A DNA stretch of 64,000 nucleotides from the NCBI GenBank assembly GCA_949317995.1, contig OX439049.1:16988395-17052394 (forward strand), in the 5' to 3' direction. The DNA is from Acholoe squamosa (Eukaryota; Annelida; Polychaeta; Phyllodocida; Polynoidae). A model generated the notes under the pieces. It was not told the origin of the DNA. It searched no databases and worked only from the letters and a program-made list of their open reading frames with translations. Position numbers and translations under genes: made by a program. Numbering within the stretch: the first letter of the stretch is position 1; every line of letters starts with the position of its first letter. Shown here piece by piece: positions 25,701 to 37,405 of the stretch.

Positions 25701-26915
25701 CCATGGGTTGACCTTGAAGGATAAATACCAAATGCACCTAAAAGCTCTATCACAAAGCTTTCCTCACAAGAAACAATTGATTTAGGTGTTCAGGCAAAGA
25801 ATAATGAATTCCCACCTGGCTTTACCTTAAGAGATTCCACGTTTAGGGTGGTAGATCTCTTCTTGTCCGACTAATTGCGGTTTTAAGAGCACAAGAGCCG
25901 TCTCTATTCAGCTTTTTTATAGCATGCCGGGAACAGGGCCTTGCCCCTATGGGGTAAACAATGCATGTATAGTGCCTCAGCATGGGAAACCTTTAGGCCA
26001 ATGGGTACATGTTGTAACATATTCATATAGGTAGCAATTAGAAGCAAGAAACGTGGGTTATTTCCATTGGCATCGTCTCTTTCCTTAGGACATGCATCTG
26101 CCATGGCCTGTGATGAATATTGTTTGTTGAATTTTGTAATATAGTTCTCATCCTCCTGCTGACGAATATTTCTTGTGGATTTTTGGGGCCATGTTAAATA
26201 AGAATGCCAGGGACATAAGCTAGAGGGCTGGTATATCCATTGCCAAAGTAGAGGGACCCAGACTGGCTGGCATAGATAACAAGAAAGATATTTTCTCTGT
26301 GACCAGACTAATTCTTAATTGAGTAACTTGACATGATTCAGGTCTTATGTTTTGGATGTACTAACTGTAATACATACCCAAGGAATATCTCACAGGTTCA
26401 GGGTCTGATACTATTTGTCATGGAGTAATACCATAGCCTCCTTGGACATTCATACCTCACCATCCCACTCCAGGACAGTACTGAATCTGCACTCTTATAC
26501 TTGTAATACAATACACCTTTATATGGTTATATTTATTTGTATGAATTGAGCCCACTTGTTTCAAGCACCCATAGAACACATAAGTAGACCACTGTCAGAG
26601 ACATAGACAATGGCGCTGTGTTCTAGTCACTAACAGTACTAGTAGAACAGATATGTATTTTTATATTGAGAACTGCAGTGCCATTGACACGACTCCTTTC
26701 TATGCTTTGTTTATAATCATGTGTAAATTTAGCTTTCTTTGCCATTCTTGCTAGCCCAGCAGCGGTTTTGCCAGCAAAGGCTGATGTCCGACAAGTGTTT
26801 GTACTGAGTGCTATGACACAGTAATTAAGAAACCATCTTTTCTTTCCATACGGTGTAGAGAATATCTCTACAAAAAAAACACTGAGGAGATAAACAGAAA
26901 GGACACTCTAATGGA
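25700..26915. other. Unannotated non-coding sequence
   Basis: No gene, RNA or repeat family was recognised. Confidence 0.4.
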
Positions 26916-26919
26916 CTAA

Positions 26920-27238
26920 GGGAGTGGTCATTATTTATCAACAGGGGGGGGAGGGTGGGTTTGAGGGGGGGCGTAAAATTTTCAGACCCCTCCCGAGGGG
27001 GGGGCTAAAAAAATTTTGACCCCTCTTGAGGGGGGGGCTAAAAAAATTCACCCTCTTTTTAGCAAAAAAGCCCGCGCGCTACTATAGATCAAAGAGGGGC
27101 GCGAAAACTCTTCGCGCCTCCGGCACGGGGGGGGCGCAAAAAATTTTGACTGCCGTCAAGGGGGGGGCATAAAATATTTTCGCGCGTCCGCGCGAAAACC
27201 CACCACCCCCCCCCTGTTGATAAATAATGACCACTCCC
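26920..27238 (+). mobile_element. Harbinger-like MITE, copy 2 (best preserved)
   Basis: A 319-bp element whose ends are perfectly inverted for ~32 bp. They start GGGAGTGGTCATTATTTATC and continue through AACAG and a run of eight G. TAA flanks both sides (26917-26919, 27239-27241), consistent with a 3-bp target duplication. The interior has AAAATTTTGACCCCTC-like repeats, CCGCGCGC and TATAGATC motifs, and CGCGCGTCCGCGCGAAAA near the right end. No ORF of note. The intact long ends suggest a younger insertion than copy 1. Confidence 0.85.
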
Positions 27239-27243
27239 TAAGT

Positions 27244-27760
27244 AAAAGTAAACAACAACAGACAGAAGAAAGAAAAACGTCCGTCATAGGTTAAGCAGGA
27301 CCAAATATAACTCAGTTGAACCAAATAGTTAACAATGATTCATCCAGTACCTTGTAGGGCATTAAACGGTAATGTCAATTATCATTGTGAAATGCCCTTC
27401 GGGTGTCCTTTTGCAGCTTTAGATGTGAATGAAGTATAGCAGTAGGTATAGATGCGGGCAGAAGAAGAATTCAATAAGCACCTTTTACTAACAGTATCCA
27501 CTGTCAGGAGCTCACCCTACTGGTAGGGAAATGGCCCTGGGTCACTGGGACGTAGCGATACATAGGACAACATAGAACATCATAAAAATAAGAATAAGTC
27601 TTAGCATGGAGTGAAGAAACTGCCCCAACAATGTCTGTTTGTTGCTGATAGTGAATTTTGTACTTGTTCATTTTTTCTATGATGTTGTCATTTTCCAAAT
27701 CTTCCATTTCCTATCCCCTTTCACACTAAGACTGCTTTTTCCTGTTGATGTTCTTTGATG
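27244..27760. other. Unannotated non-coding sequence
   Basis: Nothing recognised between the MITE and the 57-bp minisatellite. Confidence 0.4.
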
Positions 27761-27764
27761 ATTT

Positions 27765-28893
27765 ACACCTGTTTGTGTCTTGTTGGGCCATGGGGTATAA
27801 GTAACTGTGCCTTTAGGTAGGGCTTCCTGTTACACCAAACCTATTTGTGTCTTGTTGTACCATGGGGTTGTAGGTAACTGTGCCTTTAGGTAGGGCTTCC
27901 TCTTACACCGAACCTATTTGTGTCTTGTTGTACCATGGGGTTATAGGTAACTGTGCCTTTAGATAGGGCTTCCTGTTACACCTATTTGTGTCTTGTTGTA
28001 CCATGGGGTTAGGTAACTGTGCCTTTAGGTAGGGCTTCCTGTTACTGTGCCTGTGTACCATGGGGTTAGGTAACTGTGCCTTTAGGTAGGGCTTCCTGTT
28101 GCTGTGTCTGTGTACCATGGGGTTAGGTAACTGTGCCTTTAGGTAGGGCTTCCTGTTGCTGTGCCTGTGTACCATGGGGTTAGGTAACTGTGCCTTTAGG
28201 TAGGGCTTCCTGTTACTGTGCATGTGTACCATGGGGTTAGGTAACTGTGCCTTTAGGTAGGGCTTCCTGTTACTGTGTCTGTGTACCATGGGGTTAGGTA
28301 ACTGTGCCTTTAGTTAGGGCTTCCTGTTACTGTGCCTGTGTACCATGGGGTTAGGTAAGTTAGGTAACTGTGCCTTTAGGTAGGGCTTCCTGTTACTGTG
28401 CCTGTGTACCATGGGTTTAGGTAACTGTGCCTTTAGGTAGGGCTTCCTGTTACTGTGTCTGTGTACCATGGGGTTAGGTAACTGTGCCTTTAGGTAGGGC
28501 TTCCTGTTACTGTGCCTGTGAACCATGGGGTTAGGTGACTGTGCCTGTGTACCATGGGGTTAGGTAACTGTGCCTTTAGGTAGGGTTTCCTGTTACTGTG
28601 TCTGTGTACCATGGGGTTAGGTAACTGTGCCTTTAGGTAGGGCTTCCTGTTACTGTGCCTGTGGACCATGGGGTTAGGTAACTGTGCCTTTAGGTAGGGC
28701 TTCCTGTTACTGTGCCTGTGTACCATGGGGTTAGGTAACTGTGCCTTTAGGTAGGGCTTCCTGTTACTGTGCCTGTGTACCATGGGGTTAGGTAACTGTG
28801 CCTTTAGGTAGGGCTTCCTGTTACTGTGCCTGTGAACCATGGGGTTAGGTAACTGTGCCTTTAGTTAGGGCTTCCTGTTACTGTGTCTGTGTA
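27765..28893 (-). repeat. 57-bp minisatellite with in-frame 19-residue coding potential
   Basis: The typical unit has ACCATGGGGTTAGGTAACTG, TGCCTTTAGGTAGGGCTTCC and TGTTACTGTGCCTGTGT, 57 bp in all. The four leftmost units (27765-28010) are longer, with ACACCTATTTGTGTCTTGTTG replacing the CTGTGCCTGTGT part. Because 57 is 3x19, the minus strand reads without stops as tandem MVHRHSNRKPYLKAQLPNP, each copy starting with Met. Three ORFs result (27903-28289, 28314-28526, 28490-28840), interrupted by short indels. No signal peptide or known repeat domain was recognised. Most likely this is non-coding DNA whose unit happens to lack stops. Confidence 0.9.
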
Positions 28894-28914
28894 CCAGGAT
28901 TCTAGGATTCCCTC

Positions 28915-29140
28915 TTCACTATTTAAGGGCCGCATGATGCCTTCTTGACTCTTGCTCTTGCAAATCTTTTTGCCAGTGCTGCATTCATGGAACATGGCAA
29001 GCTTACGAGGTAATGGACCCCTACAGAGTTGCTATGATGCTCCATTGAGGTGCCAACAAGAGGGCCAACCAGCACTTCATTGGTGCATCATGACGACCAA
29101 GGAAATTGGGCCTGGATGTATAGTGGGGTACTTAAAGGGA
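28915..29140. mobile_element. GCATCATG-family palindromic element
   Basis: This starts with ATTTAAGGGCCGCATGATGC and ends near GGTGCATCATGACGACCAAGG..TACTTAAAGGGAC, so both ends carry a TTTAAGGG-like and a GCATGATGC-like motif in opposite orientation. The same start (AAAGGGCCGCATGATGCC) occurs at ~42443, and the inner GCATCATG..GACGACCAA motif occurs in the hairpin at 33723-33854. No ORF support for the overlapping 90-codon frame. Confidence 0.5.
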
Positions 29141-30900
29141 CAAAGAGACAGCTGCCCCACCCCTGCCTCCCACACATCACACACCTGGTCATTACCTGCA
29201 CCAGCTGGGGGTGGACAAGTCTAACTCAGACAATCTCAAAGTTTCACAACTGAACAATTTACCACAACGGCTGATTGCAGAACCCCTCTCCTAAAGACCC
29301 ATACTGAGAAAGAAAGTTTCCCCATTTTACCCCCTGATTAATCACCATCTGCCTCATTGTTCCACTTAATTTCTTCACCTATTCATAATGTATTTCTATT
29401 TGTCCCAGTCACAAAAGTCATAATATTGCATCACTGGCGTCTTGCACAGACAACACAGCAGGGGGACAGTTGAAAACCTCCCCTCATACTTCCACCATCT
29501 ATGATAGTATTGTCATGAGAAATGTTGGACTGAGAGAGGAAATTCTTCCATCAATGCAGCTATACTAAAAAGGAAACAATCAAATTTAGGTTCCTTTCAA
29601 GCAGTTTTTGGTTGACACAGAATTTAGGGAATTGTCCCTGTGGCACGATTGGCATATTGAAGAATAGATGGTAGGACATGCCCTCTATTAGACACTTCAA
29701 TGTTTGAAGCAGCCAGTGATATCAAGGCTGACATCTTTTGTAGAGGATTACAATGTACAGGATTTCCCCTTACAAAACACTCCTTTATGTTGCATCTTTT
29801 CGTTTTTTGCTCAGAATACTTTTGAATGACGCCAACACTTTTGCCCACACAGGATGGGAAAATAGTACCTATTTACAAGACCCTTCCCTTGAGAGTGAAA
29901 CATATTGTGCACAATTTGTAACATAGTATCTCATTTTCAAGAATAAATCAAATTGTTATGAAAAAGAGTAATCGGTACAATTGAGTTTGATTTTAGGGAA
30001 TTAGGAACTGCAGTACGAAAACATCACTGCCAGTATCTATGATGAAAGACACCAAAGCAAAATCTTCCCCAAGTCGAACCTGCCTTAAACGCTTCATATT
30101 TACCCAATTATTTTGGAATGATAAATTTTGAGAAAGGCAATTGAAATTTCCATGGAGTGATCATGTGGCCAGCTCTCCTCATGTGACTTTAACATGCCTG
30201 TGGCCCTCTTAACATGGGGCAGGCAATTTAATGTTACATTGGGCAGTGGTAAGTGTTTATGTTGGGGATTGTCACATCAGGGTATGCCTTTACTATAGCA
30301 CTCAGTCCTAGTAGGTACACAGTAACAAAAACACGGTTTGTTAAGGCCTTAAGGGTAAGTCAACAGTTTATTCTTTGGGTATACAACTATTACATAATCA
30401 CATATTCCACTAGATACACAATTTAAGTGGCTATATTCATTGTAGTGATACGATGATAACTTGATATTTTTGTTCAGTTGTCTACAGCTGAGAATTAAGC
30501 ACTGTATTCAAATATGGAACATGCCAGGTATTATGACCATTATGACCATTTTGACCTCAATAGTCAGTGTCCATTATTCACGAATTAATCAGAAGGGCAG
30601 TCATGGATTGATGCTATCACATCAGCGTGTGCACAGAAAACAGTTAGGATTCAAAATTGAATACTCCTATCCATCTCCTCCTCTCGATCAGTTCCTTAGT
30701 TCCCTCTCAGTATTGATGTTTTACCCATGTTGCATGACTATGCATCCTCAAGATCTCATAAAGTACAGGAATCCTCAGGTTCGATTGATTATTCATAAAC
30801 TTTTGTTCCAACTTTGATAATCCACTAATATACAAGCTGTATAGACTGCAAGGCCAGGGTAAACTAGTTTTTGCTTTCCATTTAGGTTATAGGTTGCTTG
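29140..30900. other. Unannotated non-coding sequence
   Basis: No recognised feature. The 118-codon ORF at 30461-30817 has no family resemblance or supporting context. Confidence 0.4.
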
Positions 30901-30904
30901 CACC

Positions 30905-31135
30905 TTGCCAGGGTGGTGAATTAGTACCCATAGCAGTTGCCATTTGCCAATTGCCACTTGTGCTGCCAGTTGAAGTTTGTCAGTTATATTTGTTGATAGT
31001 TGCCAGTTGCCTTTTTGAGATGCCAGTTGCCCATTGGTTACGAATTCCAAGTTGCCAATTGCCAACCGTAGGTTACCAGTGACAGTAGCTCCTTGTTGGC
31101 TGCTGGTTGTCAGTTGTCATTTATGGCTGCCAGTC
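30905..31135 (+). repeat. TTGCCA/CCAGTTGCC-word-rich patch
   Basis: About a dozen variants of GCCAGTTGCC, TTGCCAATTGCC and GTTGCCA occur in ~230 bp with irregular spacing. The composition resembles the word-rich arms of the fold-back-like elements, but an inverted partner arm was not found nearby. Confidence 0.5.
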
Positions 31136-31139
31136 AGCC

Positions 31140-32945
31140 TTTATGTATAAAATGCTTGTTCTGTCTATGTTTTCATGTAGGTAACTTACATATTACTATA
31201 GTCACAGATTGTACCATTATCTGACTAATCTAAATTAGTCACTTCTGACAAGTTAGTCACTCCTGACTAAGATATTTAACTGTATCTTTATCAGGGCGTG
31301 TCAAGTGCCAAGTTATATGGCATAGGTATTGCCTCTTATGAAGAATCAAATTCATACCATACTAGCCCAGGGAGAAACTGACTGGGCAAGGCACCCTCAA
31401 TGATGAAGGAGACCTTTATAGAAATCACAGAGTAGTGTAAGGCTTCTCTTGGTGTCATTAAGTTTGATGAAATATGATTTAAAACGTCAATAACATAAAG
31501 CGGTATCAGGTATAAACAACAATAACTGAATAGTCTAGATAAAAAGAGTCATTTCTTTTTTTATTTAAATCGTCTTTGATACAGAAGACCCCCTATTCCA
31601 GACTAACCCTGGGAACGTGCACGTATCAATGCAGGAGTGTGGAGCCACACAGGGGGACAAGATCCCATCCTTGACTGACCATCTGAGACCCCTGTTACAT
31701 AACTGACACACAGGCCATAATAAACGGCCTGTGTGTCAGGCCATCTTCTTTTTAGAGAATATGGTTAATTTTATTGTGGTCATTGAATCAAACGGTCCCT
31801 GTCCCAGAAAATATTTGTGAGATAGGAGAATATGTTACAGGATCTTTCACAGACGTAGGAGCATCTCATACTACTCCTGATTGATCTAAATGGATGCAGT
31901 CAAATGGAACCCAGACGCAGAGCTGATATAAAGTCCTTATGAGGTTCAAAATTACAAATACTTAAAGATGGGTAGGCAATACCTTTCCAGTCTGTGCCTC
32001 CGAGGCCCATAGTACTACTAGTAGACCTACATTTGCACAGACCTGGGCCAGCAGGATCTGTGTAAATTTTCATATTTTCCCAAAAGATTACTTTCAGAAT
32101 TCATTACAGAGTAAATGTATTTGGCTTCATCATAGCTTTCTCTCTCAGAAGATATATTGCATGACTAAAAAAGAAAATTTATACCATGAAAGTTTTGCCA
32201 TTATATTCTGTGGCCAGCCAGGCGCAAAGGAAGCTAATTTTGAAGAGCAAAATGCAGCTCTCCCCAGGGAATCAAAGGCCATCGTCCCTCGATCGCGCCA
32301 ACAGTACTATATAACCCTGCATATAATCGTATACAGGGGATATTATATAAAGCGGCCCCACTTTAACGTGACGCAGTCGAACACCACGTGGGGCCATGTT
32401 GATGTAACGAGCTCCTAGCCTCAGCTCGATCTACTTTTGTGGTGCTGTGGGAAAAGACAATCTGTGTAACGACTGGCACAAACGATGCACGGCAAGAAAA
32501 ACATGCCCTACTTCGTCCTAACCAGCCCCACTCCCACGGAAAACGTAATCAGCACGCAGACCCTAATGTGCATCTCTGTAAAGTTGGCACAGTGTCTCCA
32601 GACTTTCAACTCCCAATTCTGACCCTTAAAAGGGGTATTCCACGAGAGGTTACAATATCACAAATTGCCTTGAAATTAGCTCTGGAGGATATTTCTTAAG
32701 GCACTACGATCACACACCGCACTACGACTGAAAATGTCAGTACTTTTCCTATGGGAATGTTGGTACGACTAGGAGCGTGTAGTCGTAGCCTGTTCAGAAA
32801 TAGCCTCCTGCATCTGCTGTAAACCAAATGTCTGCAAGTCGGTCCAGTTTGATTGCTGCTGTCATTTCTTTTTTTGCTACATTTGCTGCAGGAAGCGTAA
32901 TATAGCTGTAGATGCCACAAGGGCAACAGCAACACCAGTGTTAAT
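31140..32945. other. Mostly unannotated, with a 14-bp hairpin
   Basis: A perfect inverted repeat CTGACACACAGGCC (31703-31716) faces its complement (31726-31739) across 9 nt. A few TTAGTCA words occur at 31215-31270. No genes were recognised. ORFs of 85 and 86 codons at 32161 and 32439 lack family resemblance. Confidence 0.5.
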
Positions 32946-32949
32946 AATT

Positions 32950-33130
32950 AAAGGACACAGTATTAGTGCATCAGTCCTTTGGCATCATGGCCATTTCTCG
33001 CCTTGATGCATAAAATGCCGATCTGGTTTCTGACAGGAGCTTCAATCCCACTGGGTTGATATGATCACCGCTAGAGGATCGGCATGATGCACCCCTGAAC
33101 ACGAACATTGAGGCATCATGCTATCCCTAA
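32950..33130. repeat. GCATCATG-family block
   Basis: GGCATCATGG near 32970, TGCCGATC facing GATCGGCATGATGC near 33020-33090, and GGCATCATGCTATCCCTAAA near 33110 form a loosely palindromic block. It abuts the CTGGAGCGTGTTGC MITE. Confidence 0.4.
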
Positions 33131-33147
33131 AGGATTCATGGTGGGTT

Positions 33148-33508
33148 CTGGAGCGTGTTGCTCCTATGGTAAAAAGAGCTGTCAGTAGGTACCCTCTTTT
33201 CAAAAGAAGTTACACTCTGCTTCACCATTCAACTTGCACTCACCACATTAGTCTGAAAAGTCACCTGCCTTGTTAAAACAAAAGAGCTGCACTATCAGGT
33301 ACCTACTCATGTCACACAATCTATAGTATATTATACTGACTGACTTCTCCCAACTAGGTACCTACTCAAATCCCCCTTTTGAGCACCATACTTGAATGTC
33401 CACCTGTGAGCAACAAAAGGGAATAGTTATAGCTACATGAAAAGAAAGGACTGGAAACAAGGGCATTTTTAGCCAGCTCTTCCTTTTACTGTAGGAGCAA
33501 CACCCTGG
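33148..33508 (+). mobile_element. GTGTTGCTCC MITE, copy 1
   Basis: A ~360-bp unit whose ends are inverted. The left reads CTGGAGCGTGTTGCTCCTAT then GGTAAAA; the right, complemented, reads CCAGGGTGTTGCTCCTACAG then TAAAAGG. The interior has AGGTACCTACTC, GAAGTCAGTCAGTATA-like and CATTTTTAGCCAGCTC blocks. All recur at 43775-44140 in the opposite orientation. No transposase ORF. Each end also contains a small self-complementary GGAGC/GCTCC motif. Target duplication not clear. Confidence 0.85.
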
Positions 33509-33722
33509 TTGCACAAGCTACTTGATAGGTGTGGAATAGAGGGGTATCCCTCCAGGAAAACCATCTTTTGTTGTTTAGCCTATGTCCTCGATCTACCCAT
33601 ACTGCTGTTCCCCAACTCTTCCACAATACATTTTATCCACGGATTATCAGCTGGTTATTGCATTTTGTAAAACACCAAAAAGCACCATTACTTAATCCGT
33701 TAAGCAACAATGGTGCATTGAC

Positions 33723-33854
33723 GCATCATGCCAATTGGTCGTCACGATGCTAAACTAGCAGGATTTTCACCCTTTAGGAGCAACCTACAGTAATCCAGAA
33801 GATAGGTCAAGCTACATGACTGACGAGCATCGTGACGACCAATGGACAGGATGC
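33723..33854. mobile_element. Hairpin element of the GCATCATG family
   Basis: Arms of 29 bp at 33723-33751 and 33826-33854 are complementary at 26 positions. The shared core is ATTGGTCGTCACGATGCT. The spacer is 74 nt. The arm sequence relates it to blocks at ~29.09, 33.0 and 42.5 kb. Too short to code; probably a non-autonomous element or a remnant. Confidence 0.7.
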
Positions 33855-33899
33855 ACTTTAAAAGCCTGCTGTGGCTTGCACACCTTGCATTTTCTCCCT

Positions 33900-36800
33900 T
33901 GAGGACGTCAACTTAAACTCTGTAGATTCAAGTAGGTCAGCCACATAATCAATGGTTGTATTTTAGATACAGCTGAGATCAAAGGATCAGTGGTCTGCCT
34001 TTCATGTGGGGCATCCTTTGCATCTGTCTACTCTATAGTGCAAGGTAATTTACAGAGAGCTTTTTACAGTACAAATACCTATAAATTCCTGGTCAGTGAA
34101 TGCACATGAACAACCAAATCGTGGTCAATGTTATCACATTGTGAAAAGGAAATCAGCTTGTCTTGAGGATGCACACATGGGACCTACACCTGGAGCACCT
34201 TGGAGCACCCAACAAGAGACTGACATTAATGAGGGTATTCTGTAGGTGCATGTCAGCTAACGCACCTGGAACTGCAGTCTATGATCAAGCTTGTATATAC
34301 TGTAGTGGCCCTTATACGTAAGCACCCGCGCGCTCATCAATTTTAACTATACTGTATCCCTGGCTCTCGTATGAGAAAGGTGCTTGTTTGAATACTGTGT
34401 TAGTGCTTAAGATTAATTTCAATACCCCTAGACCCCCTGGTGCTTATTCCAGACCGGCACCTAATGAGACCCCAGTGCTTAAACGGGTCCTTCCGGTACC
34501 TGGGACTAGATCAGTGCAATGTACTCCACATTGCACACATTCCACTCATTGCATGGGGCTCCACACATGATGTGCTTACATAGAAGTCTACCTCATACAT
34601 ACAATCATTCCATGTTACTGCTTAGGTCGGTATGGTTGTGTTTATGTATAGCTGCACAATAGTCTATTAATCTATAATACTCTGGTAGTAGCTCTAACTA
34701 AGCTTTAATGTAAATAGACTGCATGTTCTTTATGGCTAATGTTTCTTCTAGCTAAAGTGCACACTACACTCGATAAATGAAAATTATATTGTCATCCTGA
34801 TGAAAATAGAATTAGGCAATTTGGTAAGCACACATTTCCTCTTTTCCTGTATAACAGTGGTGTCGGTCTACCGGGCCTTCTTTGCTGTAGCAAAATGCCA
34901 GAGGGTTTGAATTCATATAAAAAACGAGTAATTATAATCCGCCCCCTCCACTCCCTATCATGGTTTAGAAATCACATAGGGCATAGCAGCAGAAATGTGG
35001 ATTGGTTGCTCCTAACTTGAATTTCTGCCAGAGAGGCTACAAGGGGTTTCCAGTAGCCCACCTGAGACCTCTCGACCAGTTATAGAACATTTAAGTAATA
35101 TAGGACTTACCGAAAATGCTGTGAGTGTGGAGTTTTCTAATTGACTTGCTCCATATGGAGTGTGGCAGTGTTGTTCCAAGTCAGTTTCCACTGGACAGCT
35201 TGACCTCCACACAATGTAGTGACTCCCCACTCTCAGTATATCCGTGCGCGTCTGCGTCTTGGAGAAATTACATATGGTCAACTTAATGTCCATATTGGCC
35301 AACTTTCCTGGCCAACTTACATAGAAATCTATGTGCACATAGATAATCAACATTAGGTCCTTGATGAGCAACTCAGTATGGGTCCTTAATAATTCTTTAT
35401 CCTACAATACCAGAGGACCAATGAGAGGTGTTAACAAGAGTGGGAGTTCCACTATTGAGTGCCTACGTAGTAGCAGTTTTGTGGAATTTGTCTTGACTAG
35501 ATCAGATAATGGATCTTCACGATTCCTGTGTTCCTAAATCTTGATCGATCATCTGCCAATTGGAAGCATAAGATGGGTCTGAACTTGTTCATCCACTGAT
35601 ATGGGCATTTCCATTAAGGTCCTGGCAGTAAGTAATAATGATAATGAGTAAATTAGATATGGACAACAAATAATAATGTCTATAGTTGATGTACAATACA
35701 CATAATGCGTAGATGTATTTCCCTGAGTATGCCTTTGTGCGTTTGTGCGGTTTTGCTGTAGTCTGTGATCTGAGAGATAGCACTTGGGGTAGAGGTATAT
35801 GTGTGTAGTGGAAGCAATTTGACTCCCCGGAGGAATTCCTGGCACCAGTAACACTCGAAGTAGTGATATAGTCACAGAGTAGTTATAAGGGTATTCTGTG
35901 GTGTAGAAGTTGTAGTAACAGCAGCAGTAGTAATAGTTACAGTAGTCACTATAAGGTGGTCAACCCTCAGTCAATGCTCTTGGCCTATTACCAGACTTCT
36001 CCAGGGTTGCTCCCCTCATCAGGTGGTGCCAAGGGTTAACCTTTAATAACTGTGACCCTGACCTCCTCCAGTACCTCCTCCATAATGCTGCTACCTGTGA
36101 TGACATAGGGTGGGGGTGTGTACCTCAGTAGTAGCCACCTCCTGCCCCCACACCTTCTCCTCCTGGGACCACAAGCACAGCTCCAGCATGCTGCCGATGC
36201 CAAGGTAACACGTGAGTTGTGGTGGTCTCCTACAGGTGGGAGCTGACTCCTCCTGTGTGTTGTTACCTGTGGTAGTACACAGGTGTGTGGTGTCCTGCAG
36301 GTACTGGGGTGACTGGGCTGGTGGTAGTGGGTGTGAAAGGGGTCTATGGGCGACCAGGTGGGACTGACACACCTCCACCTGGGTTCTGGTTAGTTATACC
36401 TTACAATAACCATCACACGTGAGTGAATAAGGGGTGTGCCCTGGTGGCAAGGTAGAAGACTACGTACAGGTACATGTTGTGCACCCATCTGTCTACCTGG
36501 ACTTACGGATCATAATCTGTTACAAGACCCACATGATACTTCTAGCTTCATGCTTCATTCTGTCCATGAGTGCATTGCAACACTGAAGAAATTGGATATT
36601 CAATGTTAGCAGCATAACTTGTCAAATACAACTTTTTGGAGACTCTTCAAGTTGACAACTTCTATGCTAATTAGTATTGAGACTTCAGGGCCGCTCATTT
36701 AAAAGTCGTCGGGTCAGGCCACCCACCTGGGTGTGCCATCTAATGTTATGAGGAGGAAGAGTCCGTGCCAGGGATGAAATTTGTAACTTATTTATAAATC

Positions 36801-37185
36801 TTATGCTGTTTACCTAGAAGGCCCTTGCGATCCTACATATTTTGTGTGTAGCGCAAGTTTATTAGCCAACACTGCACACACGTACCAGGCTAAAGGCTGT
36901 TGCCTCCTCAAGAGTATCAGAAGCATGTCATCGTGAGTCATTAGGTAGGTTTAGCTACCACTATGTACTTCACCCGTAGCTCATTTAATGCAGACGTAGC
37001 AATGCTGTAGGTATGCTGTATGTCTGCTTTAAATTGCCCACGTAGTGTTTGCTAAACCTGCCTATTATGATACACGAATCCAGCTTTGTAGGGTACTCTG
37101 CATGTCTGCATTCTTGCATCATCAGATGGATGACAAATATGTACCCAGACATTCATTTTTTTAACTCTTTTAAGATTCATGTAAC
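33900..37185. other. Mostly unannotated non-coding sequence
   Basis: Apart from the GGTGCTTATTC-type repeat at 34300-34510, nothing was recognised. Minus-strand ORFs of 119, 108 and 95 codons (35012, 35549, 36091) have no family resemblance. The last lies in a CCT/CACC-rich tract that inflates open frame length. Confidence 0.4.
34300..34510 (+). mobile_element. GGCGCTTATTCA-family element, copy 1 (diverged)
   Basis: The left end resembles TAGTGGCCCTTATACGTAAG with GCGCGCTCATCAATTT. The right end has CCCCCTGGTGCTTATTCCAG and ACCGGCACC. Compare GTATTGGCCTGTATAAGTGC at 50240 and CCCCCGGCGCTTATTCAAGA at 58418. It appears to be a short non-autonomous element with (G/C)GCGCTTATTC subrepeats near its ends. 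Confidence 0.5.
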
Positions 37186-37189
37186 AACC

Positions 37190-37290
37190 ATCATCGACTT
37201 TTTTCTATTCGAATATTGGAAAACACTTTGCTTTTTTATCTCACTTCGGTGTGATGTTTCTCCAGCCCAGGCTGTCTGCTTTTCCACCAA
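37190..37290 (+). mobile_element. SINE 3' body fragment (head missing)
   Basis: TTTTTCTATTCGAATATTGG, then ATCTCACTTCGGTGTGAT and TTTCTCCAGCCC, matches the body that follows the tRNA-like head of the SINE at 38222-38300 (TTTTCTATTCAA, ATCTCACTTCAGAAGGAT, TTTCTCCAGTC). No A or B box is visible at this copy, so it is 5' truncated. Confidence 0.6.
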
Positions 37291-37405
37291 TCTGTAAGAG
37301 ACTATGGTAAATATCATTCTTATAGAGTGGCATTTCTTCATTTAAAAGTTAAAATAGGGCTTTACACTGTTCATGGATTGAAACCAATGCAGGTAAAGAC
37401 AAGAC

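Noticed and set aside
31703..31739. Rho-independent terminator-like hairpin
   Set aside because: Perfect 14-bp arms but no following T run, and no bacterial gene context.
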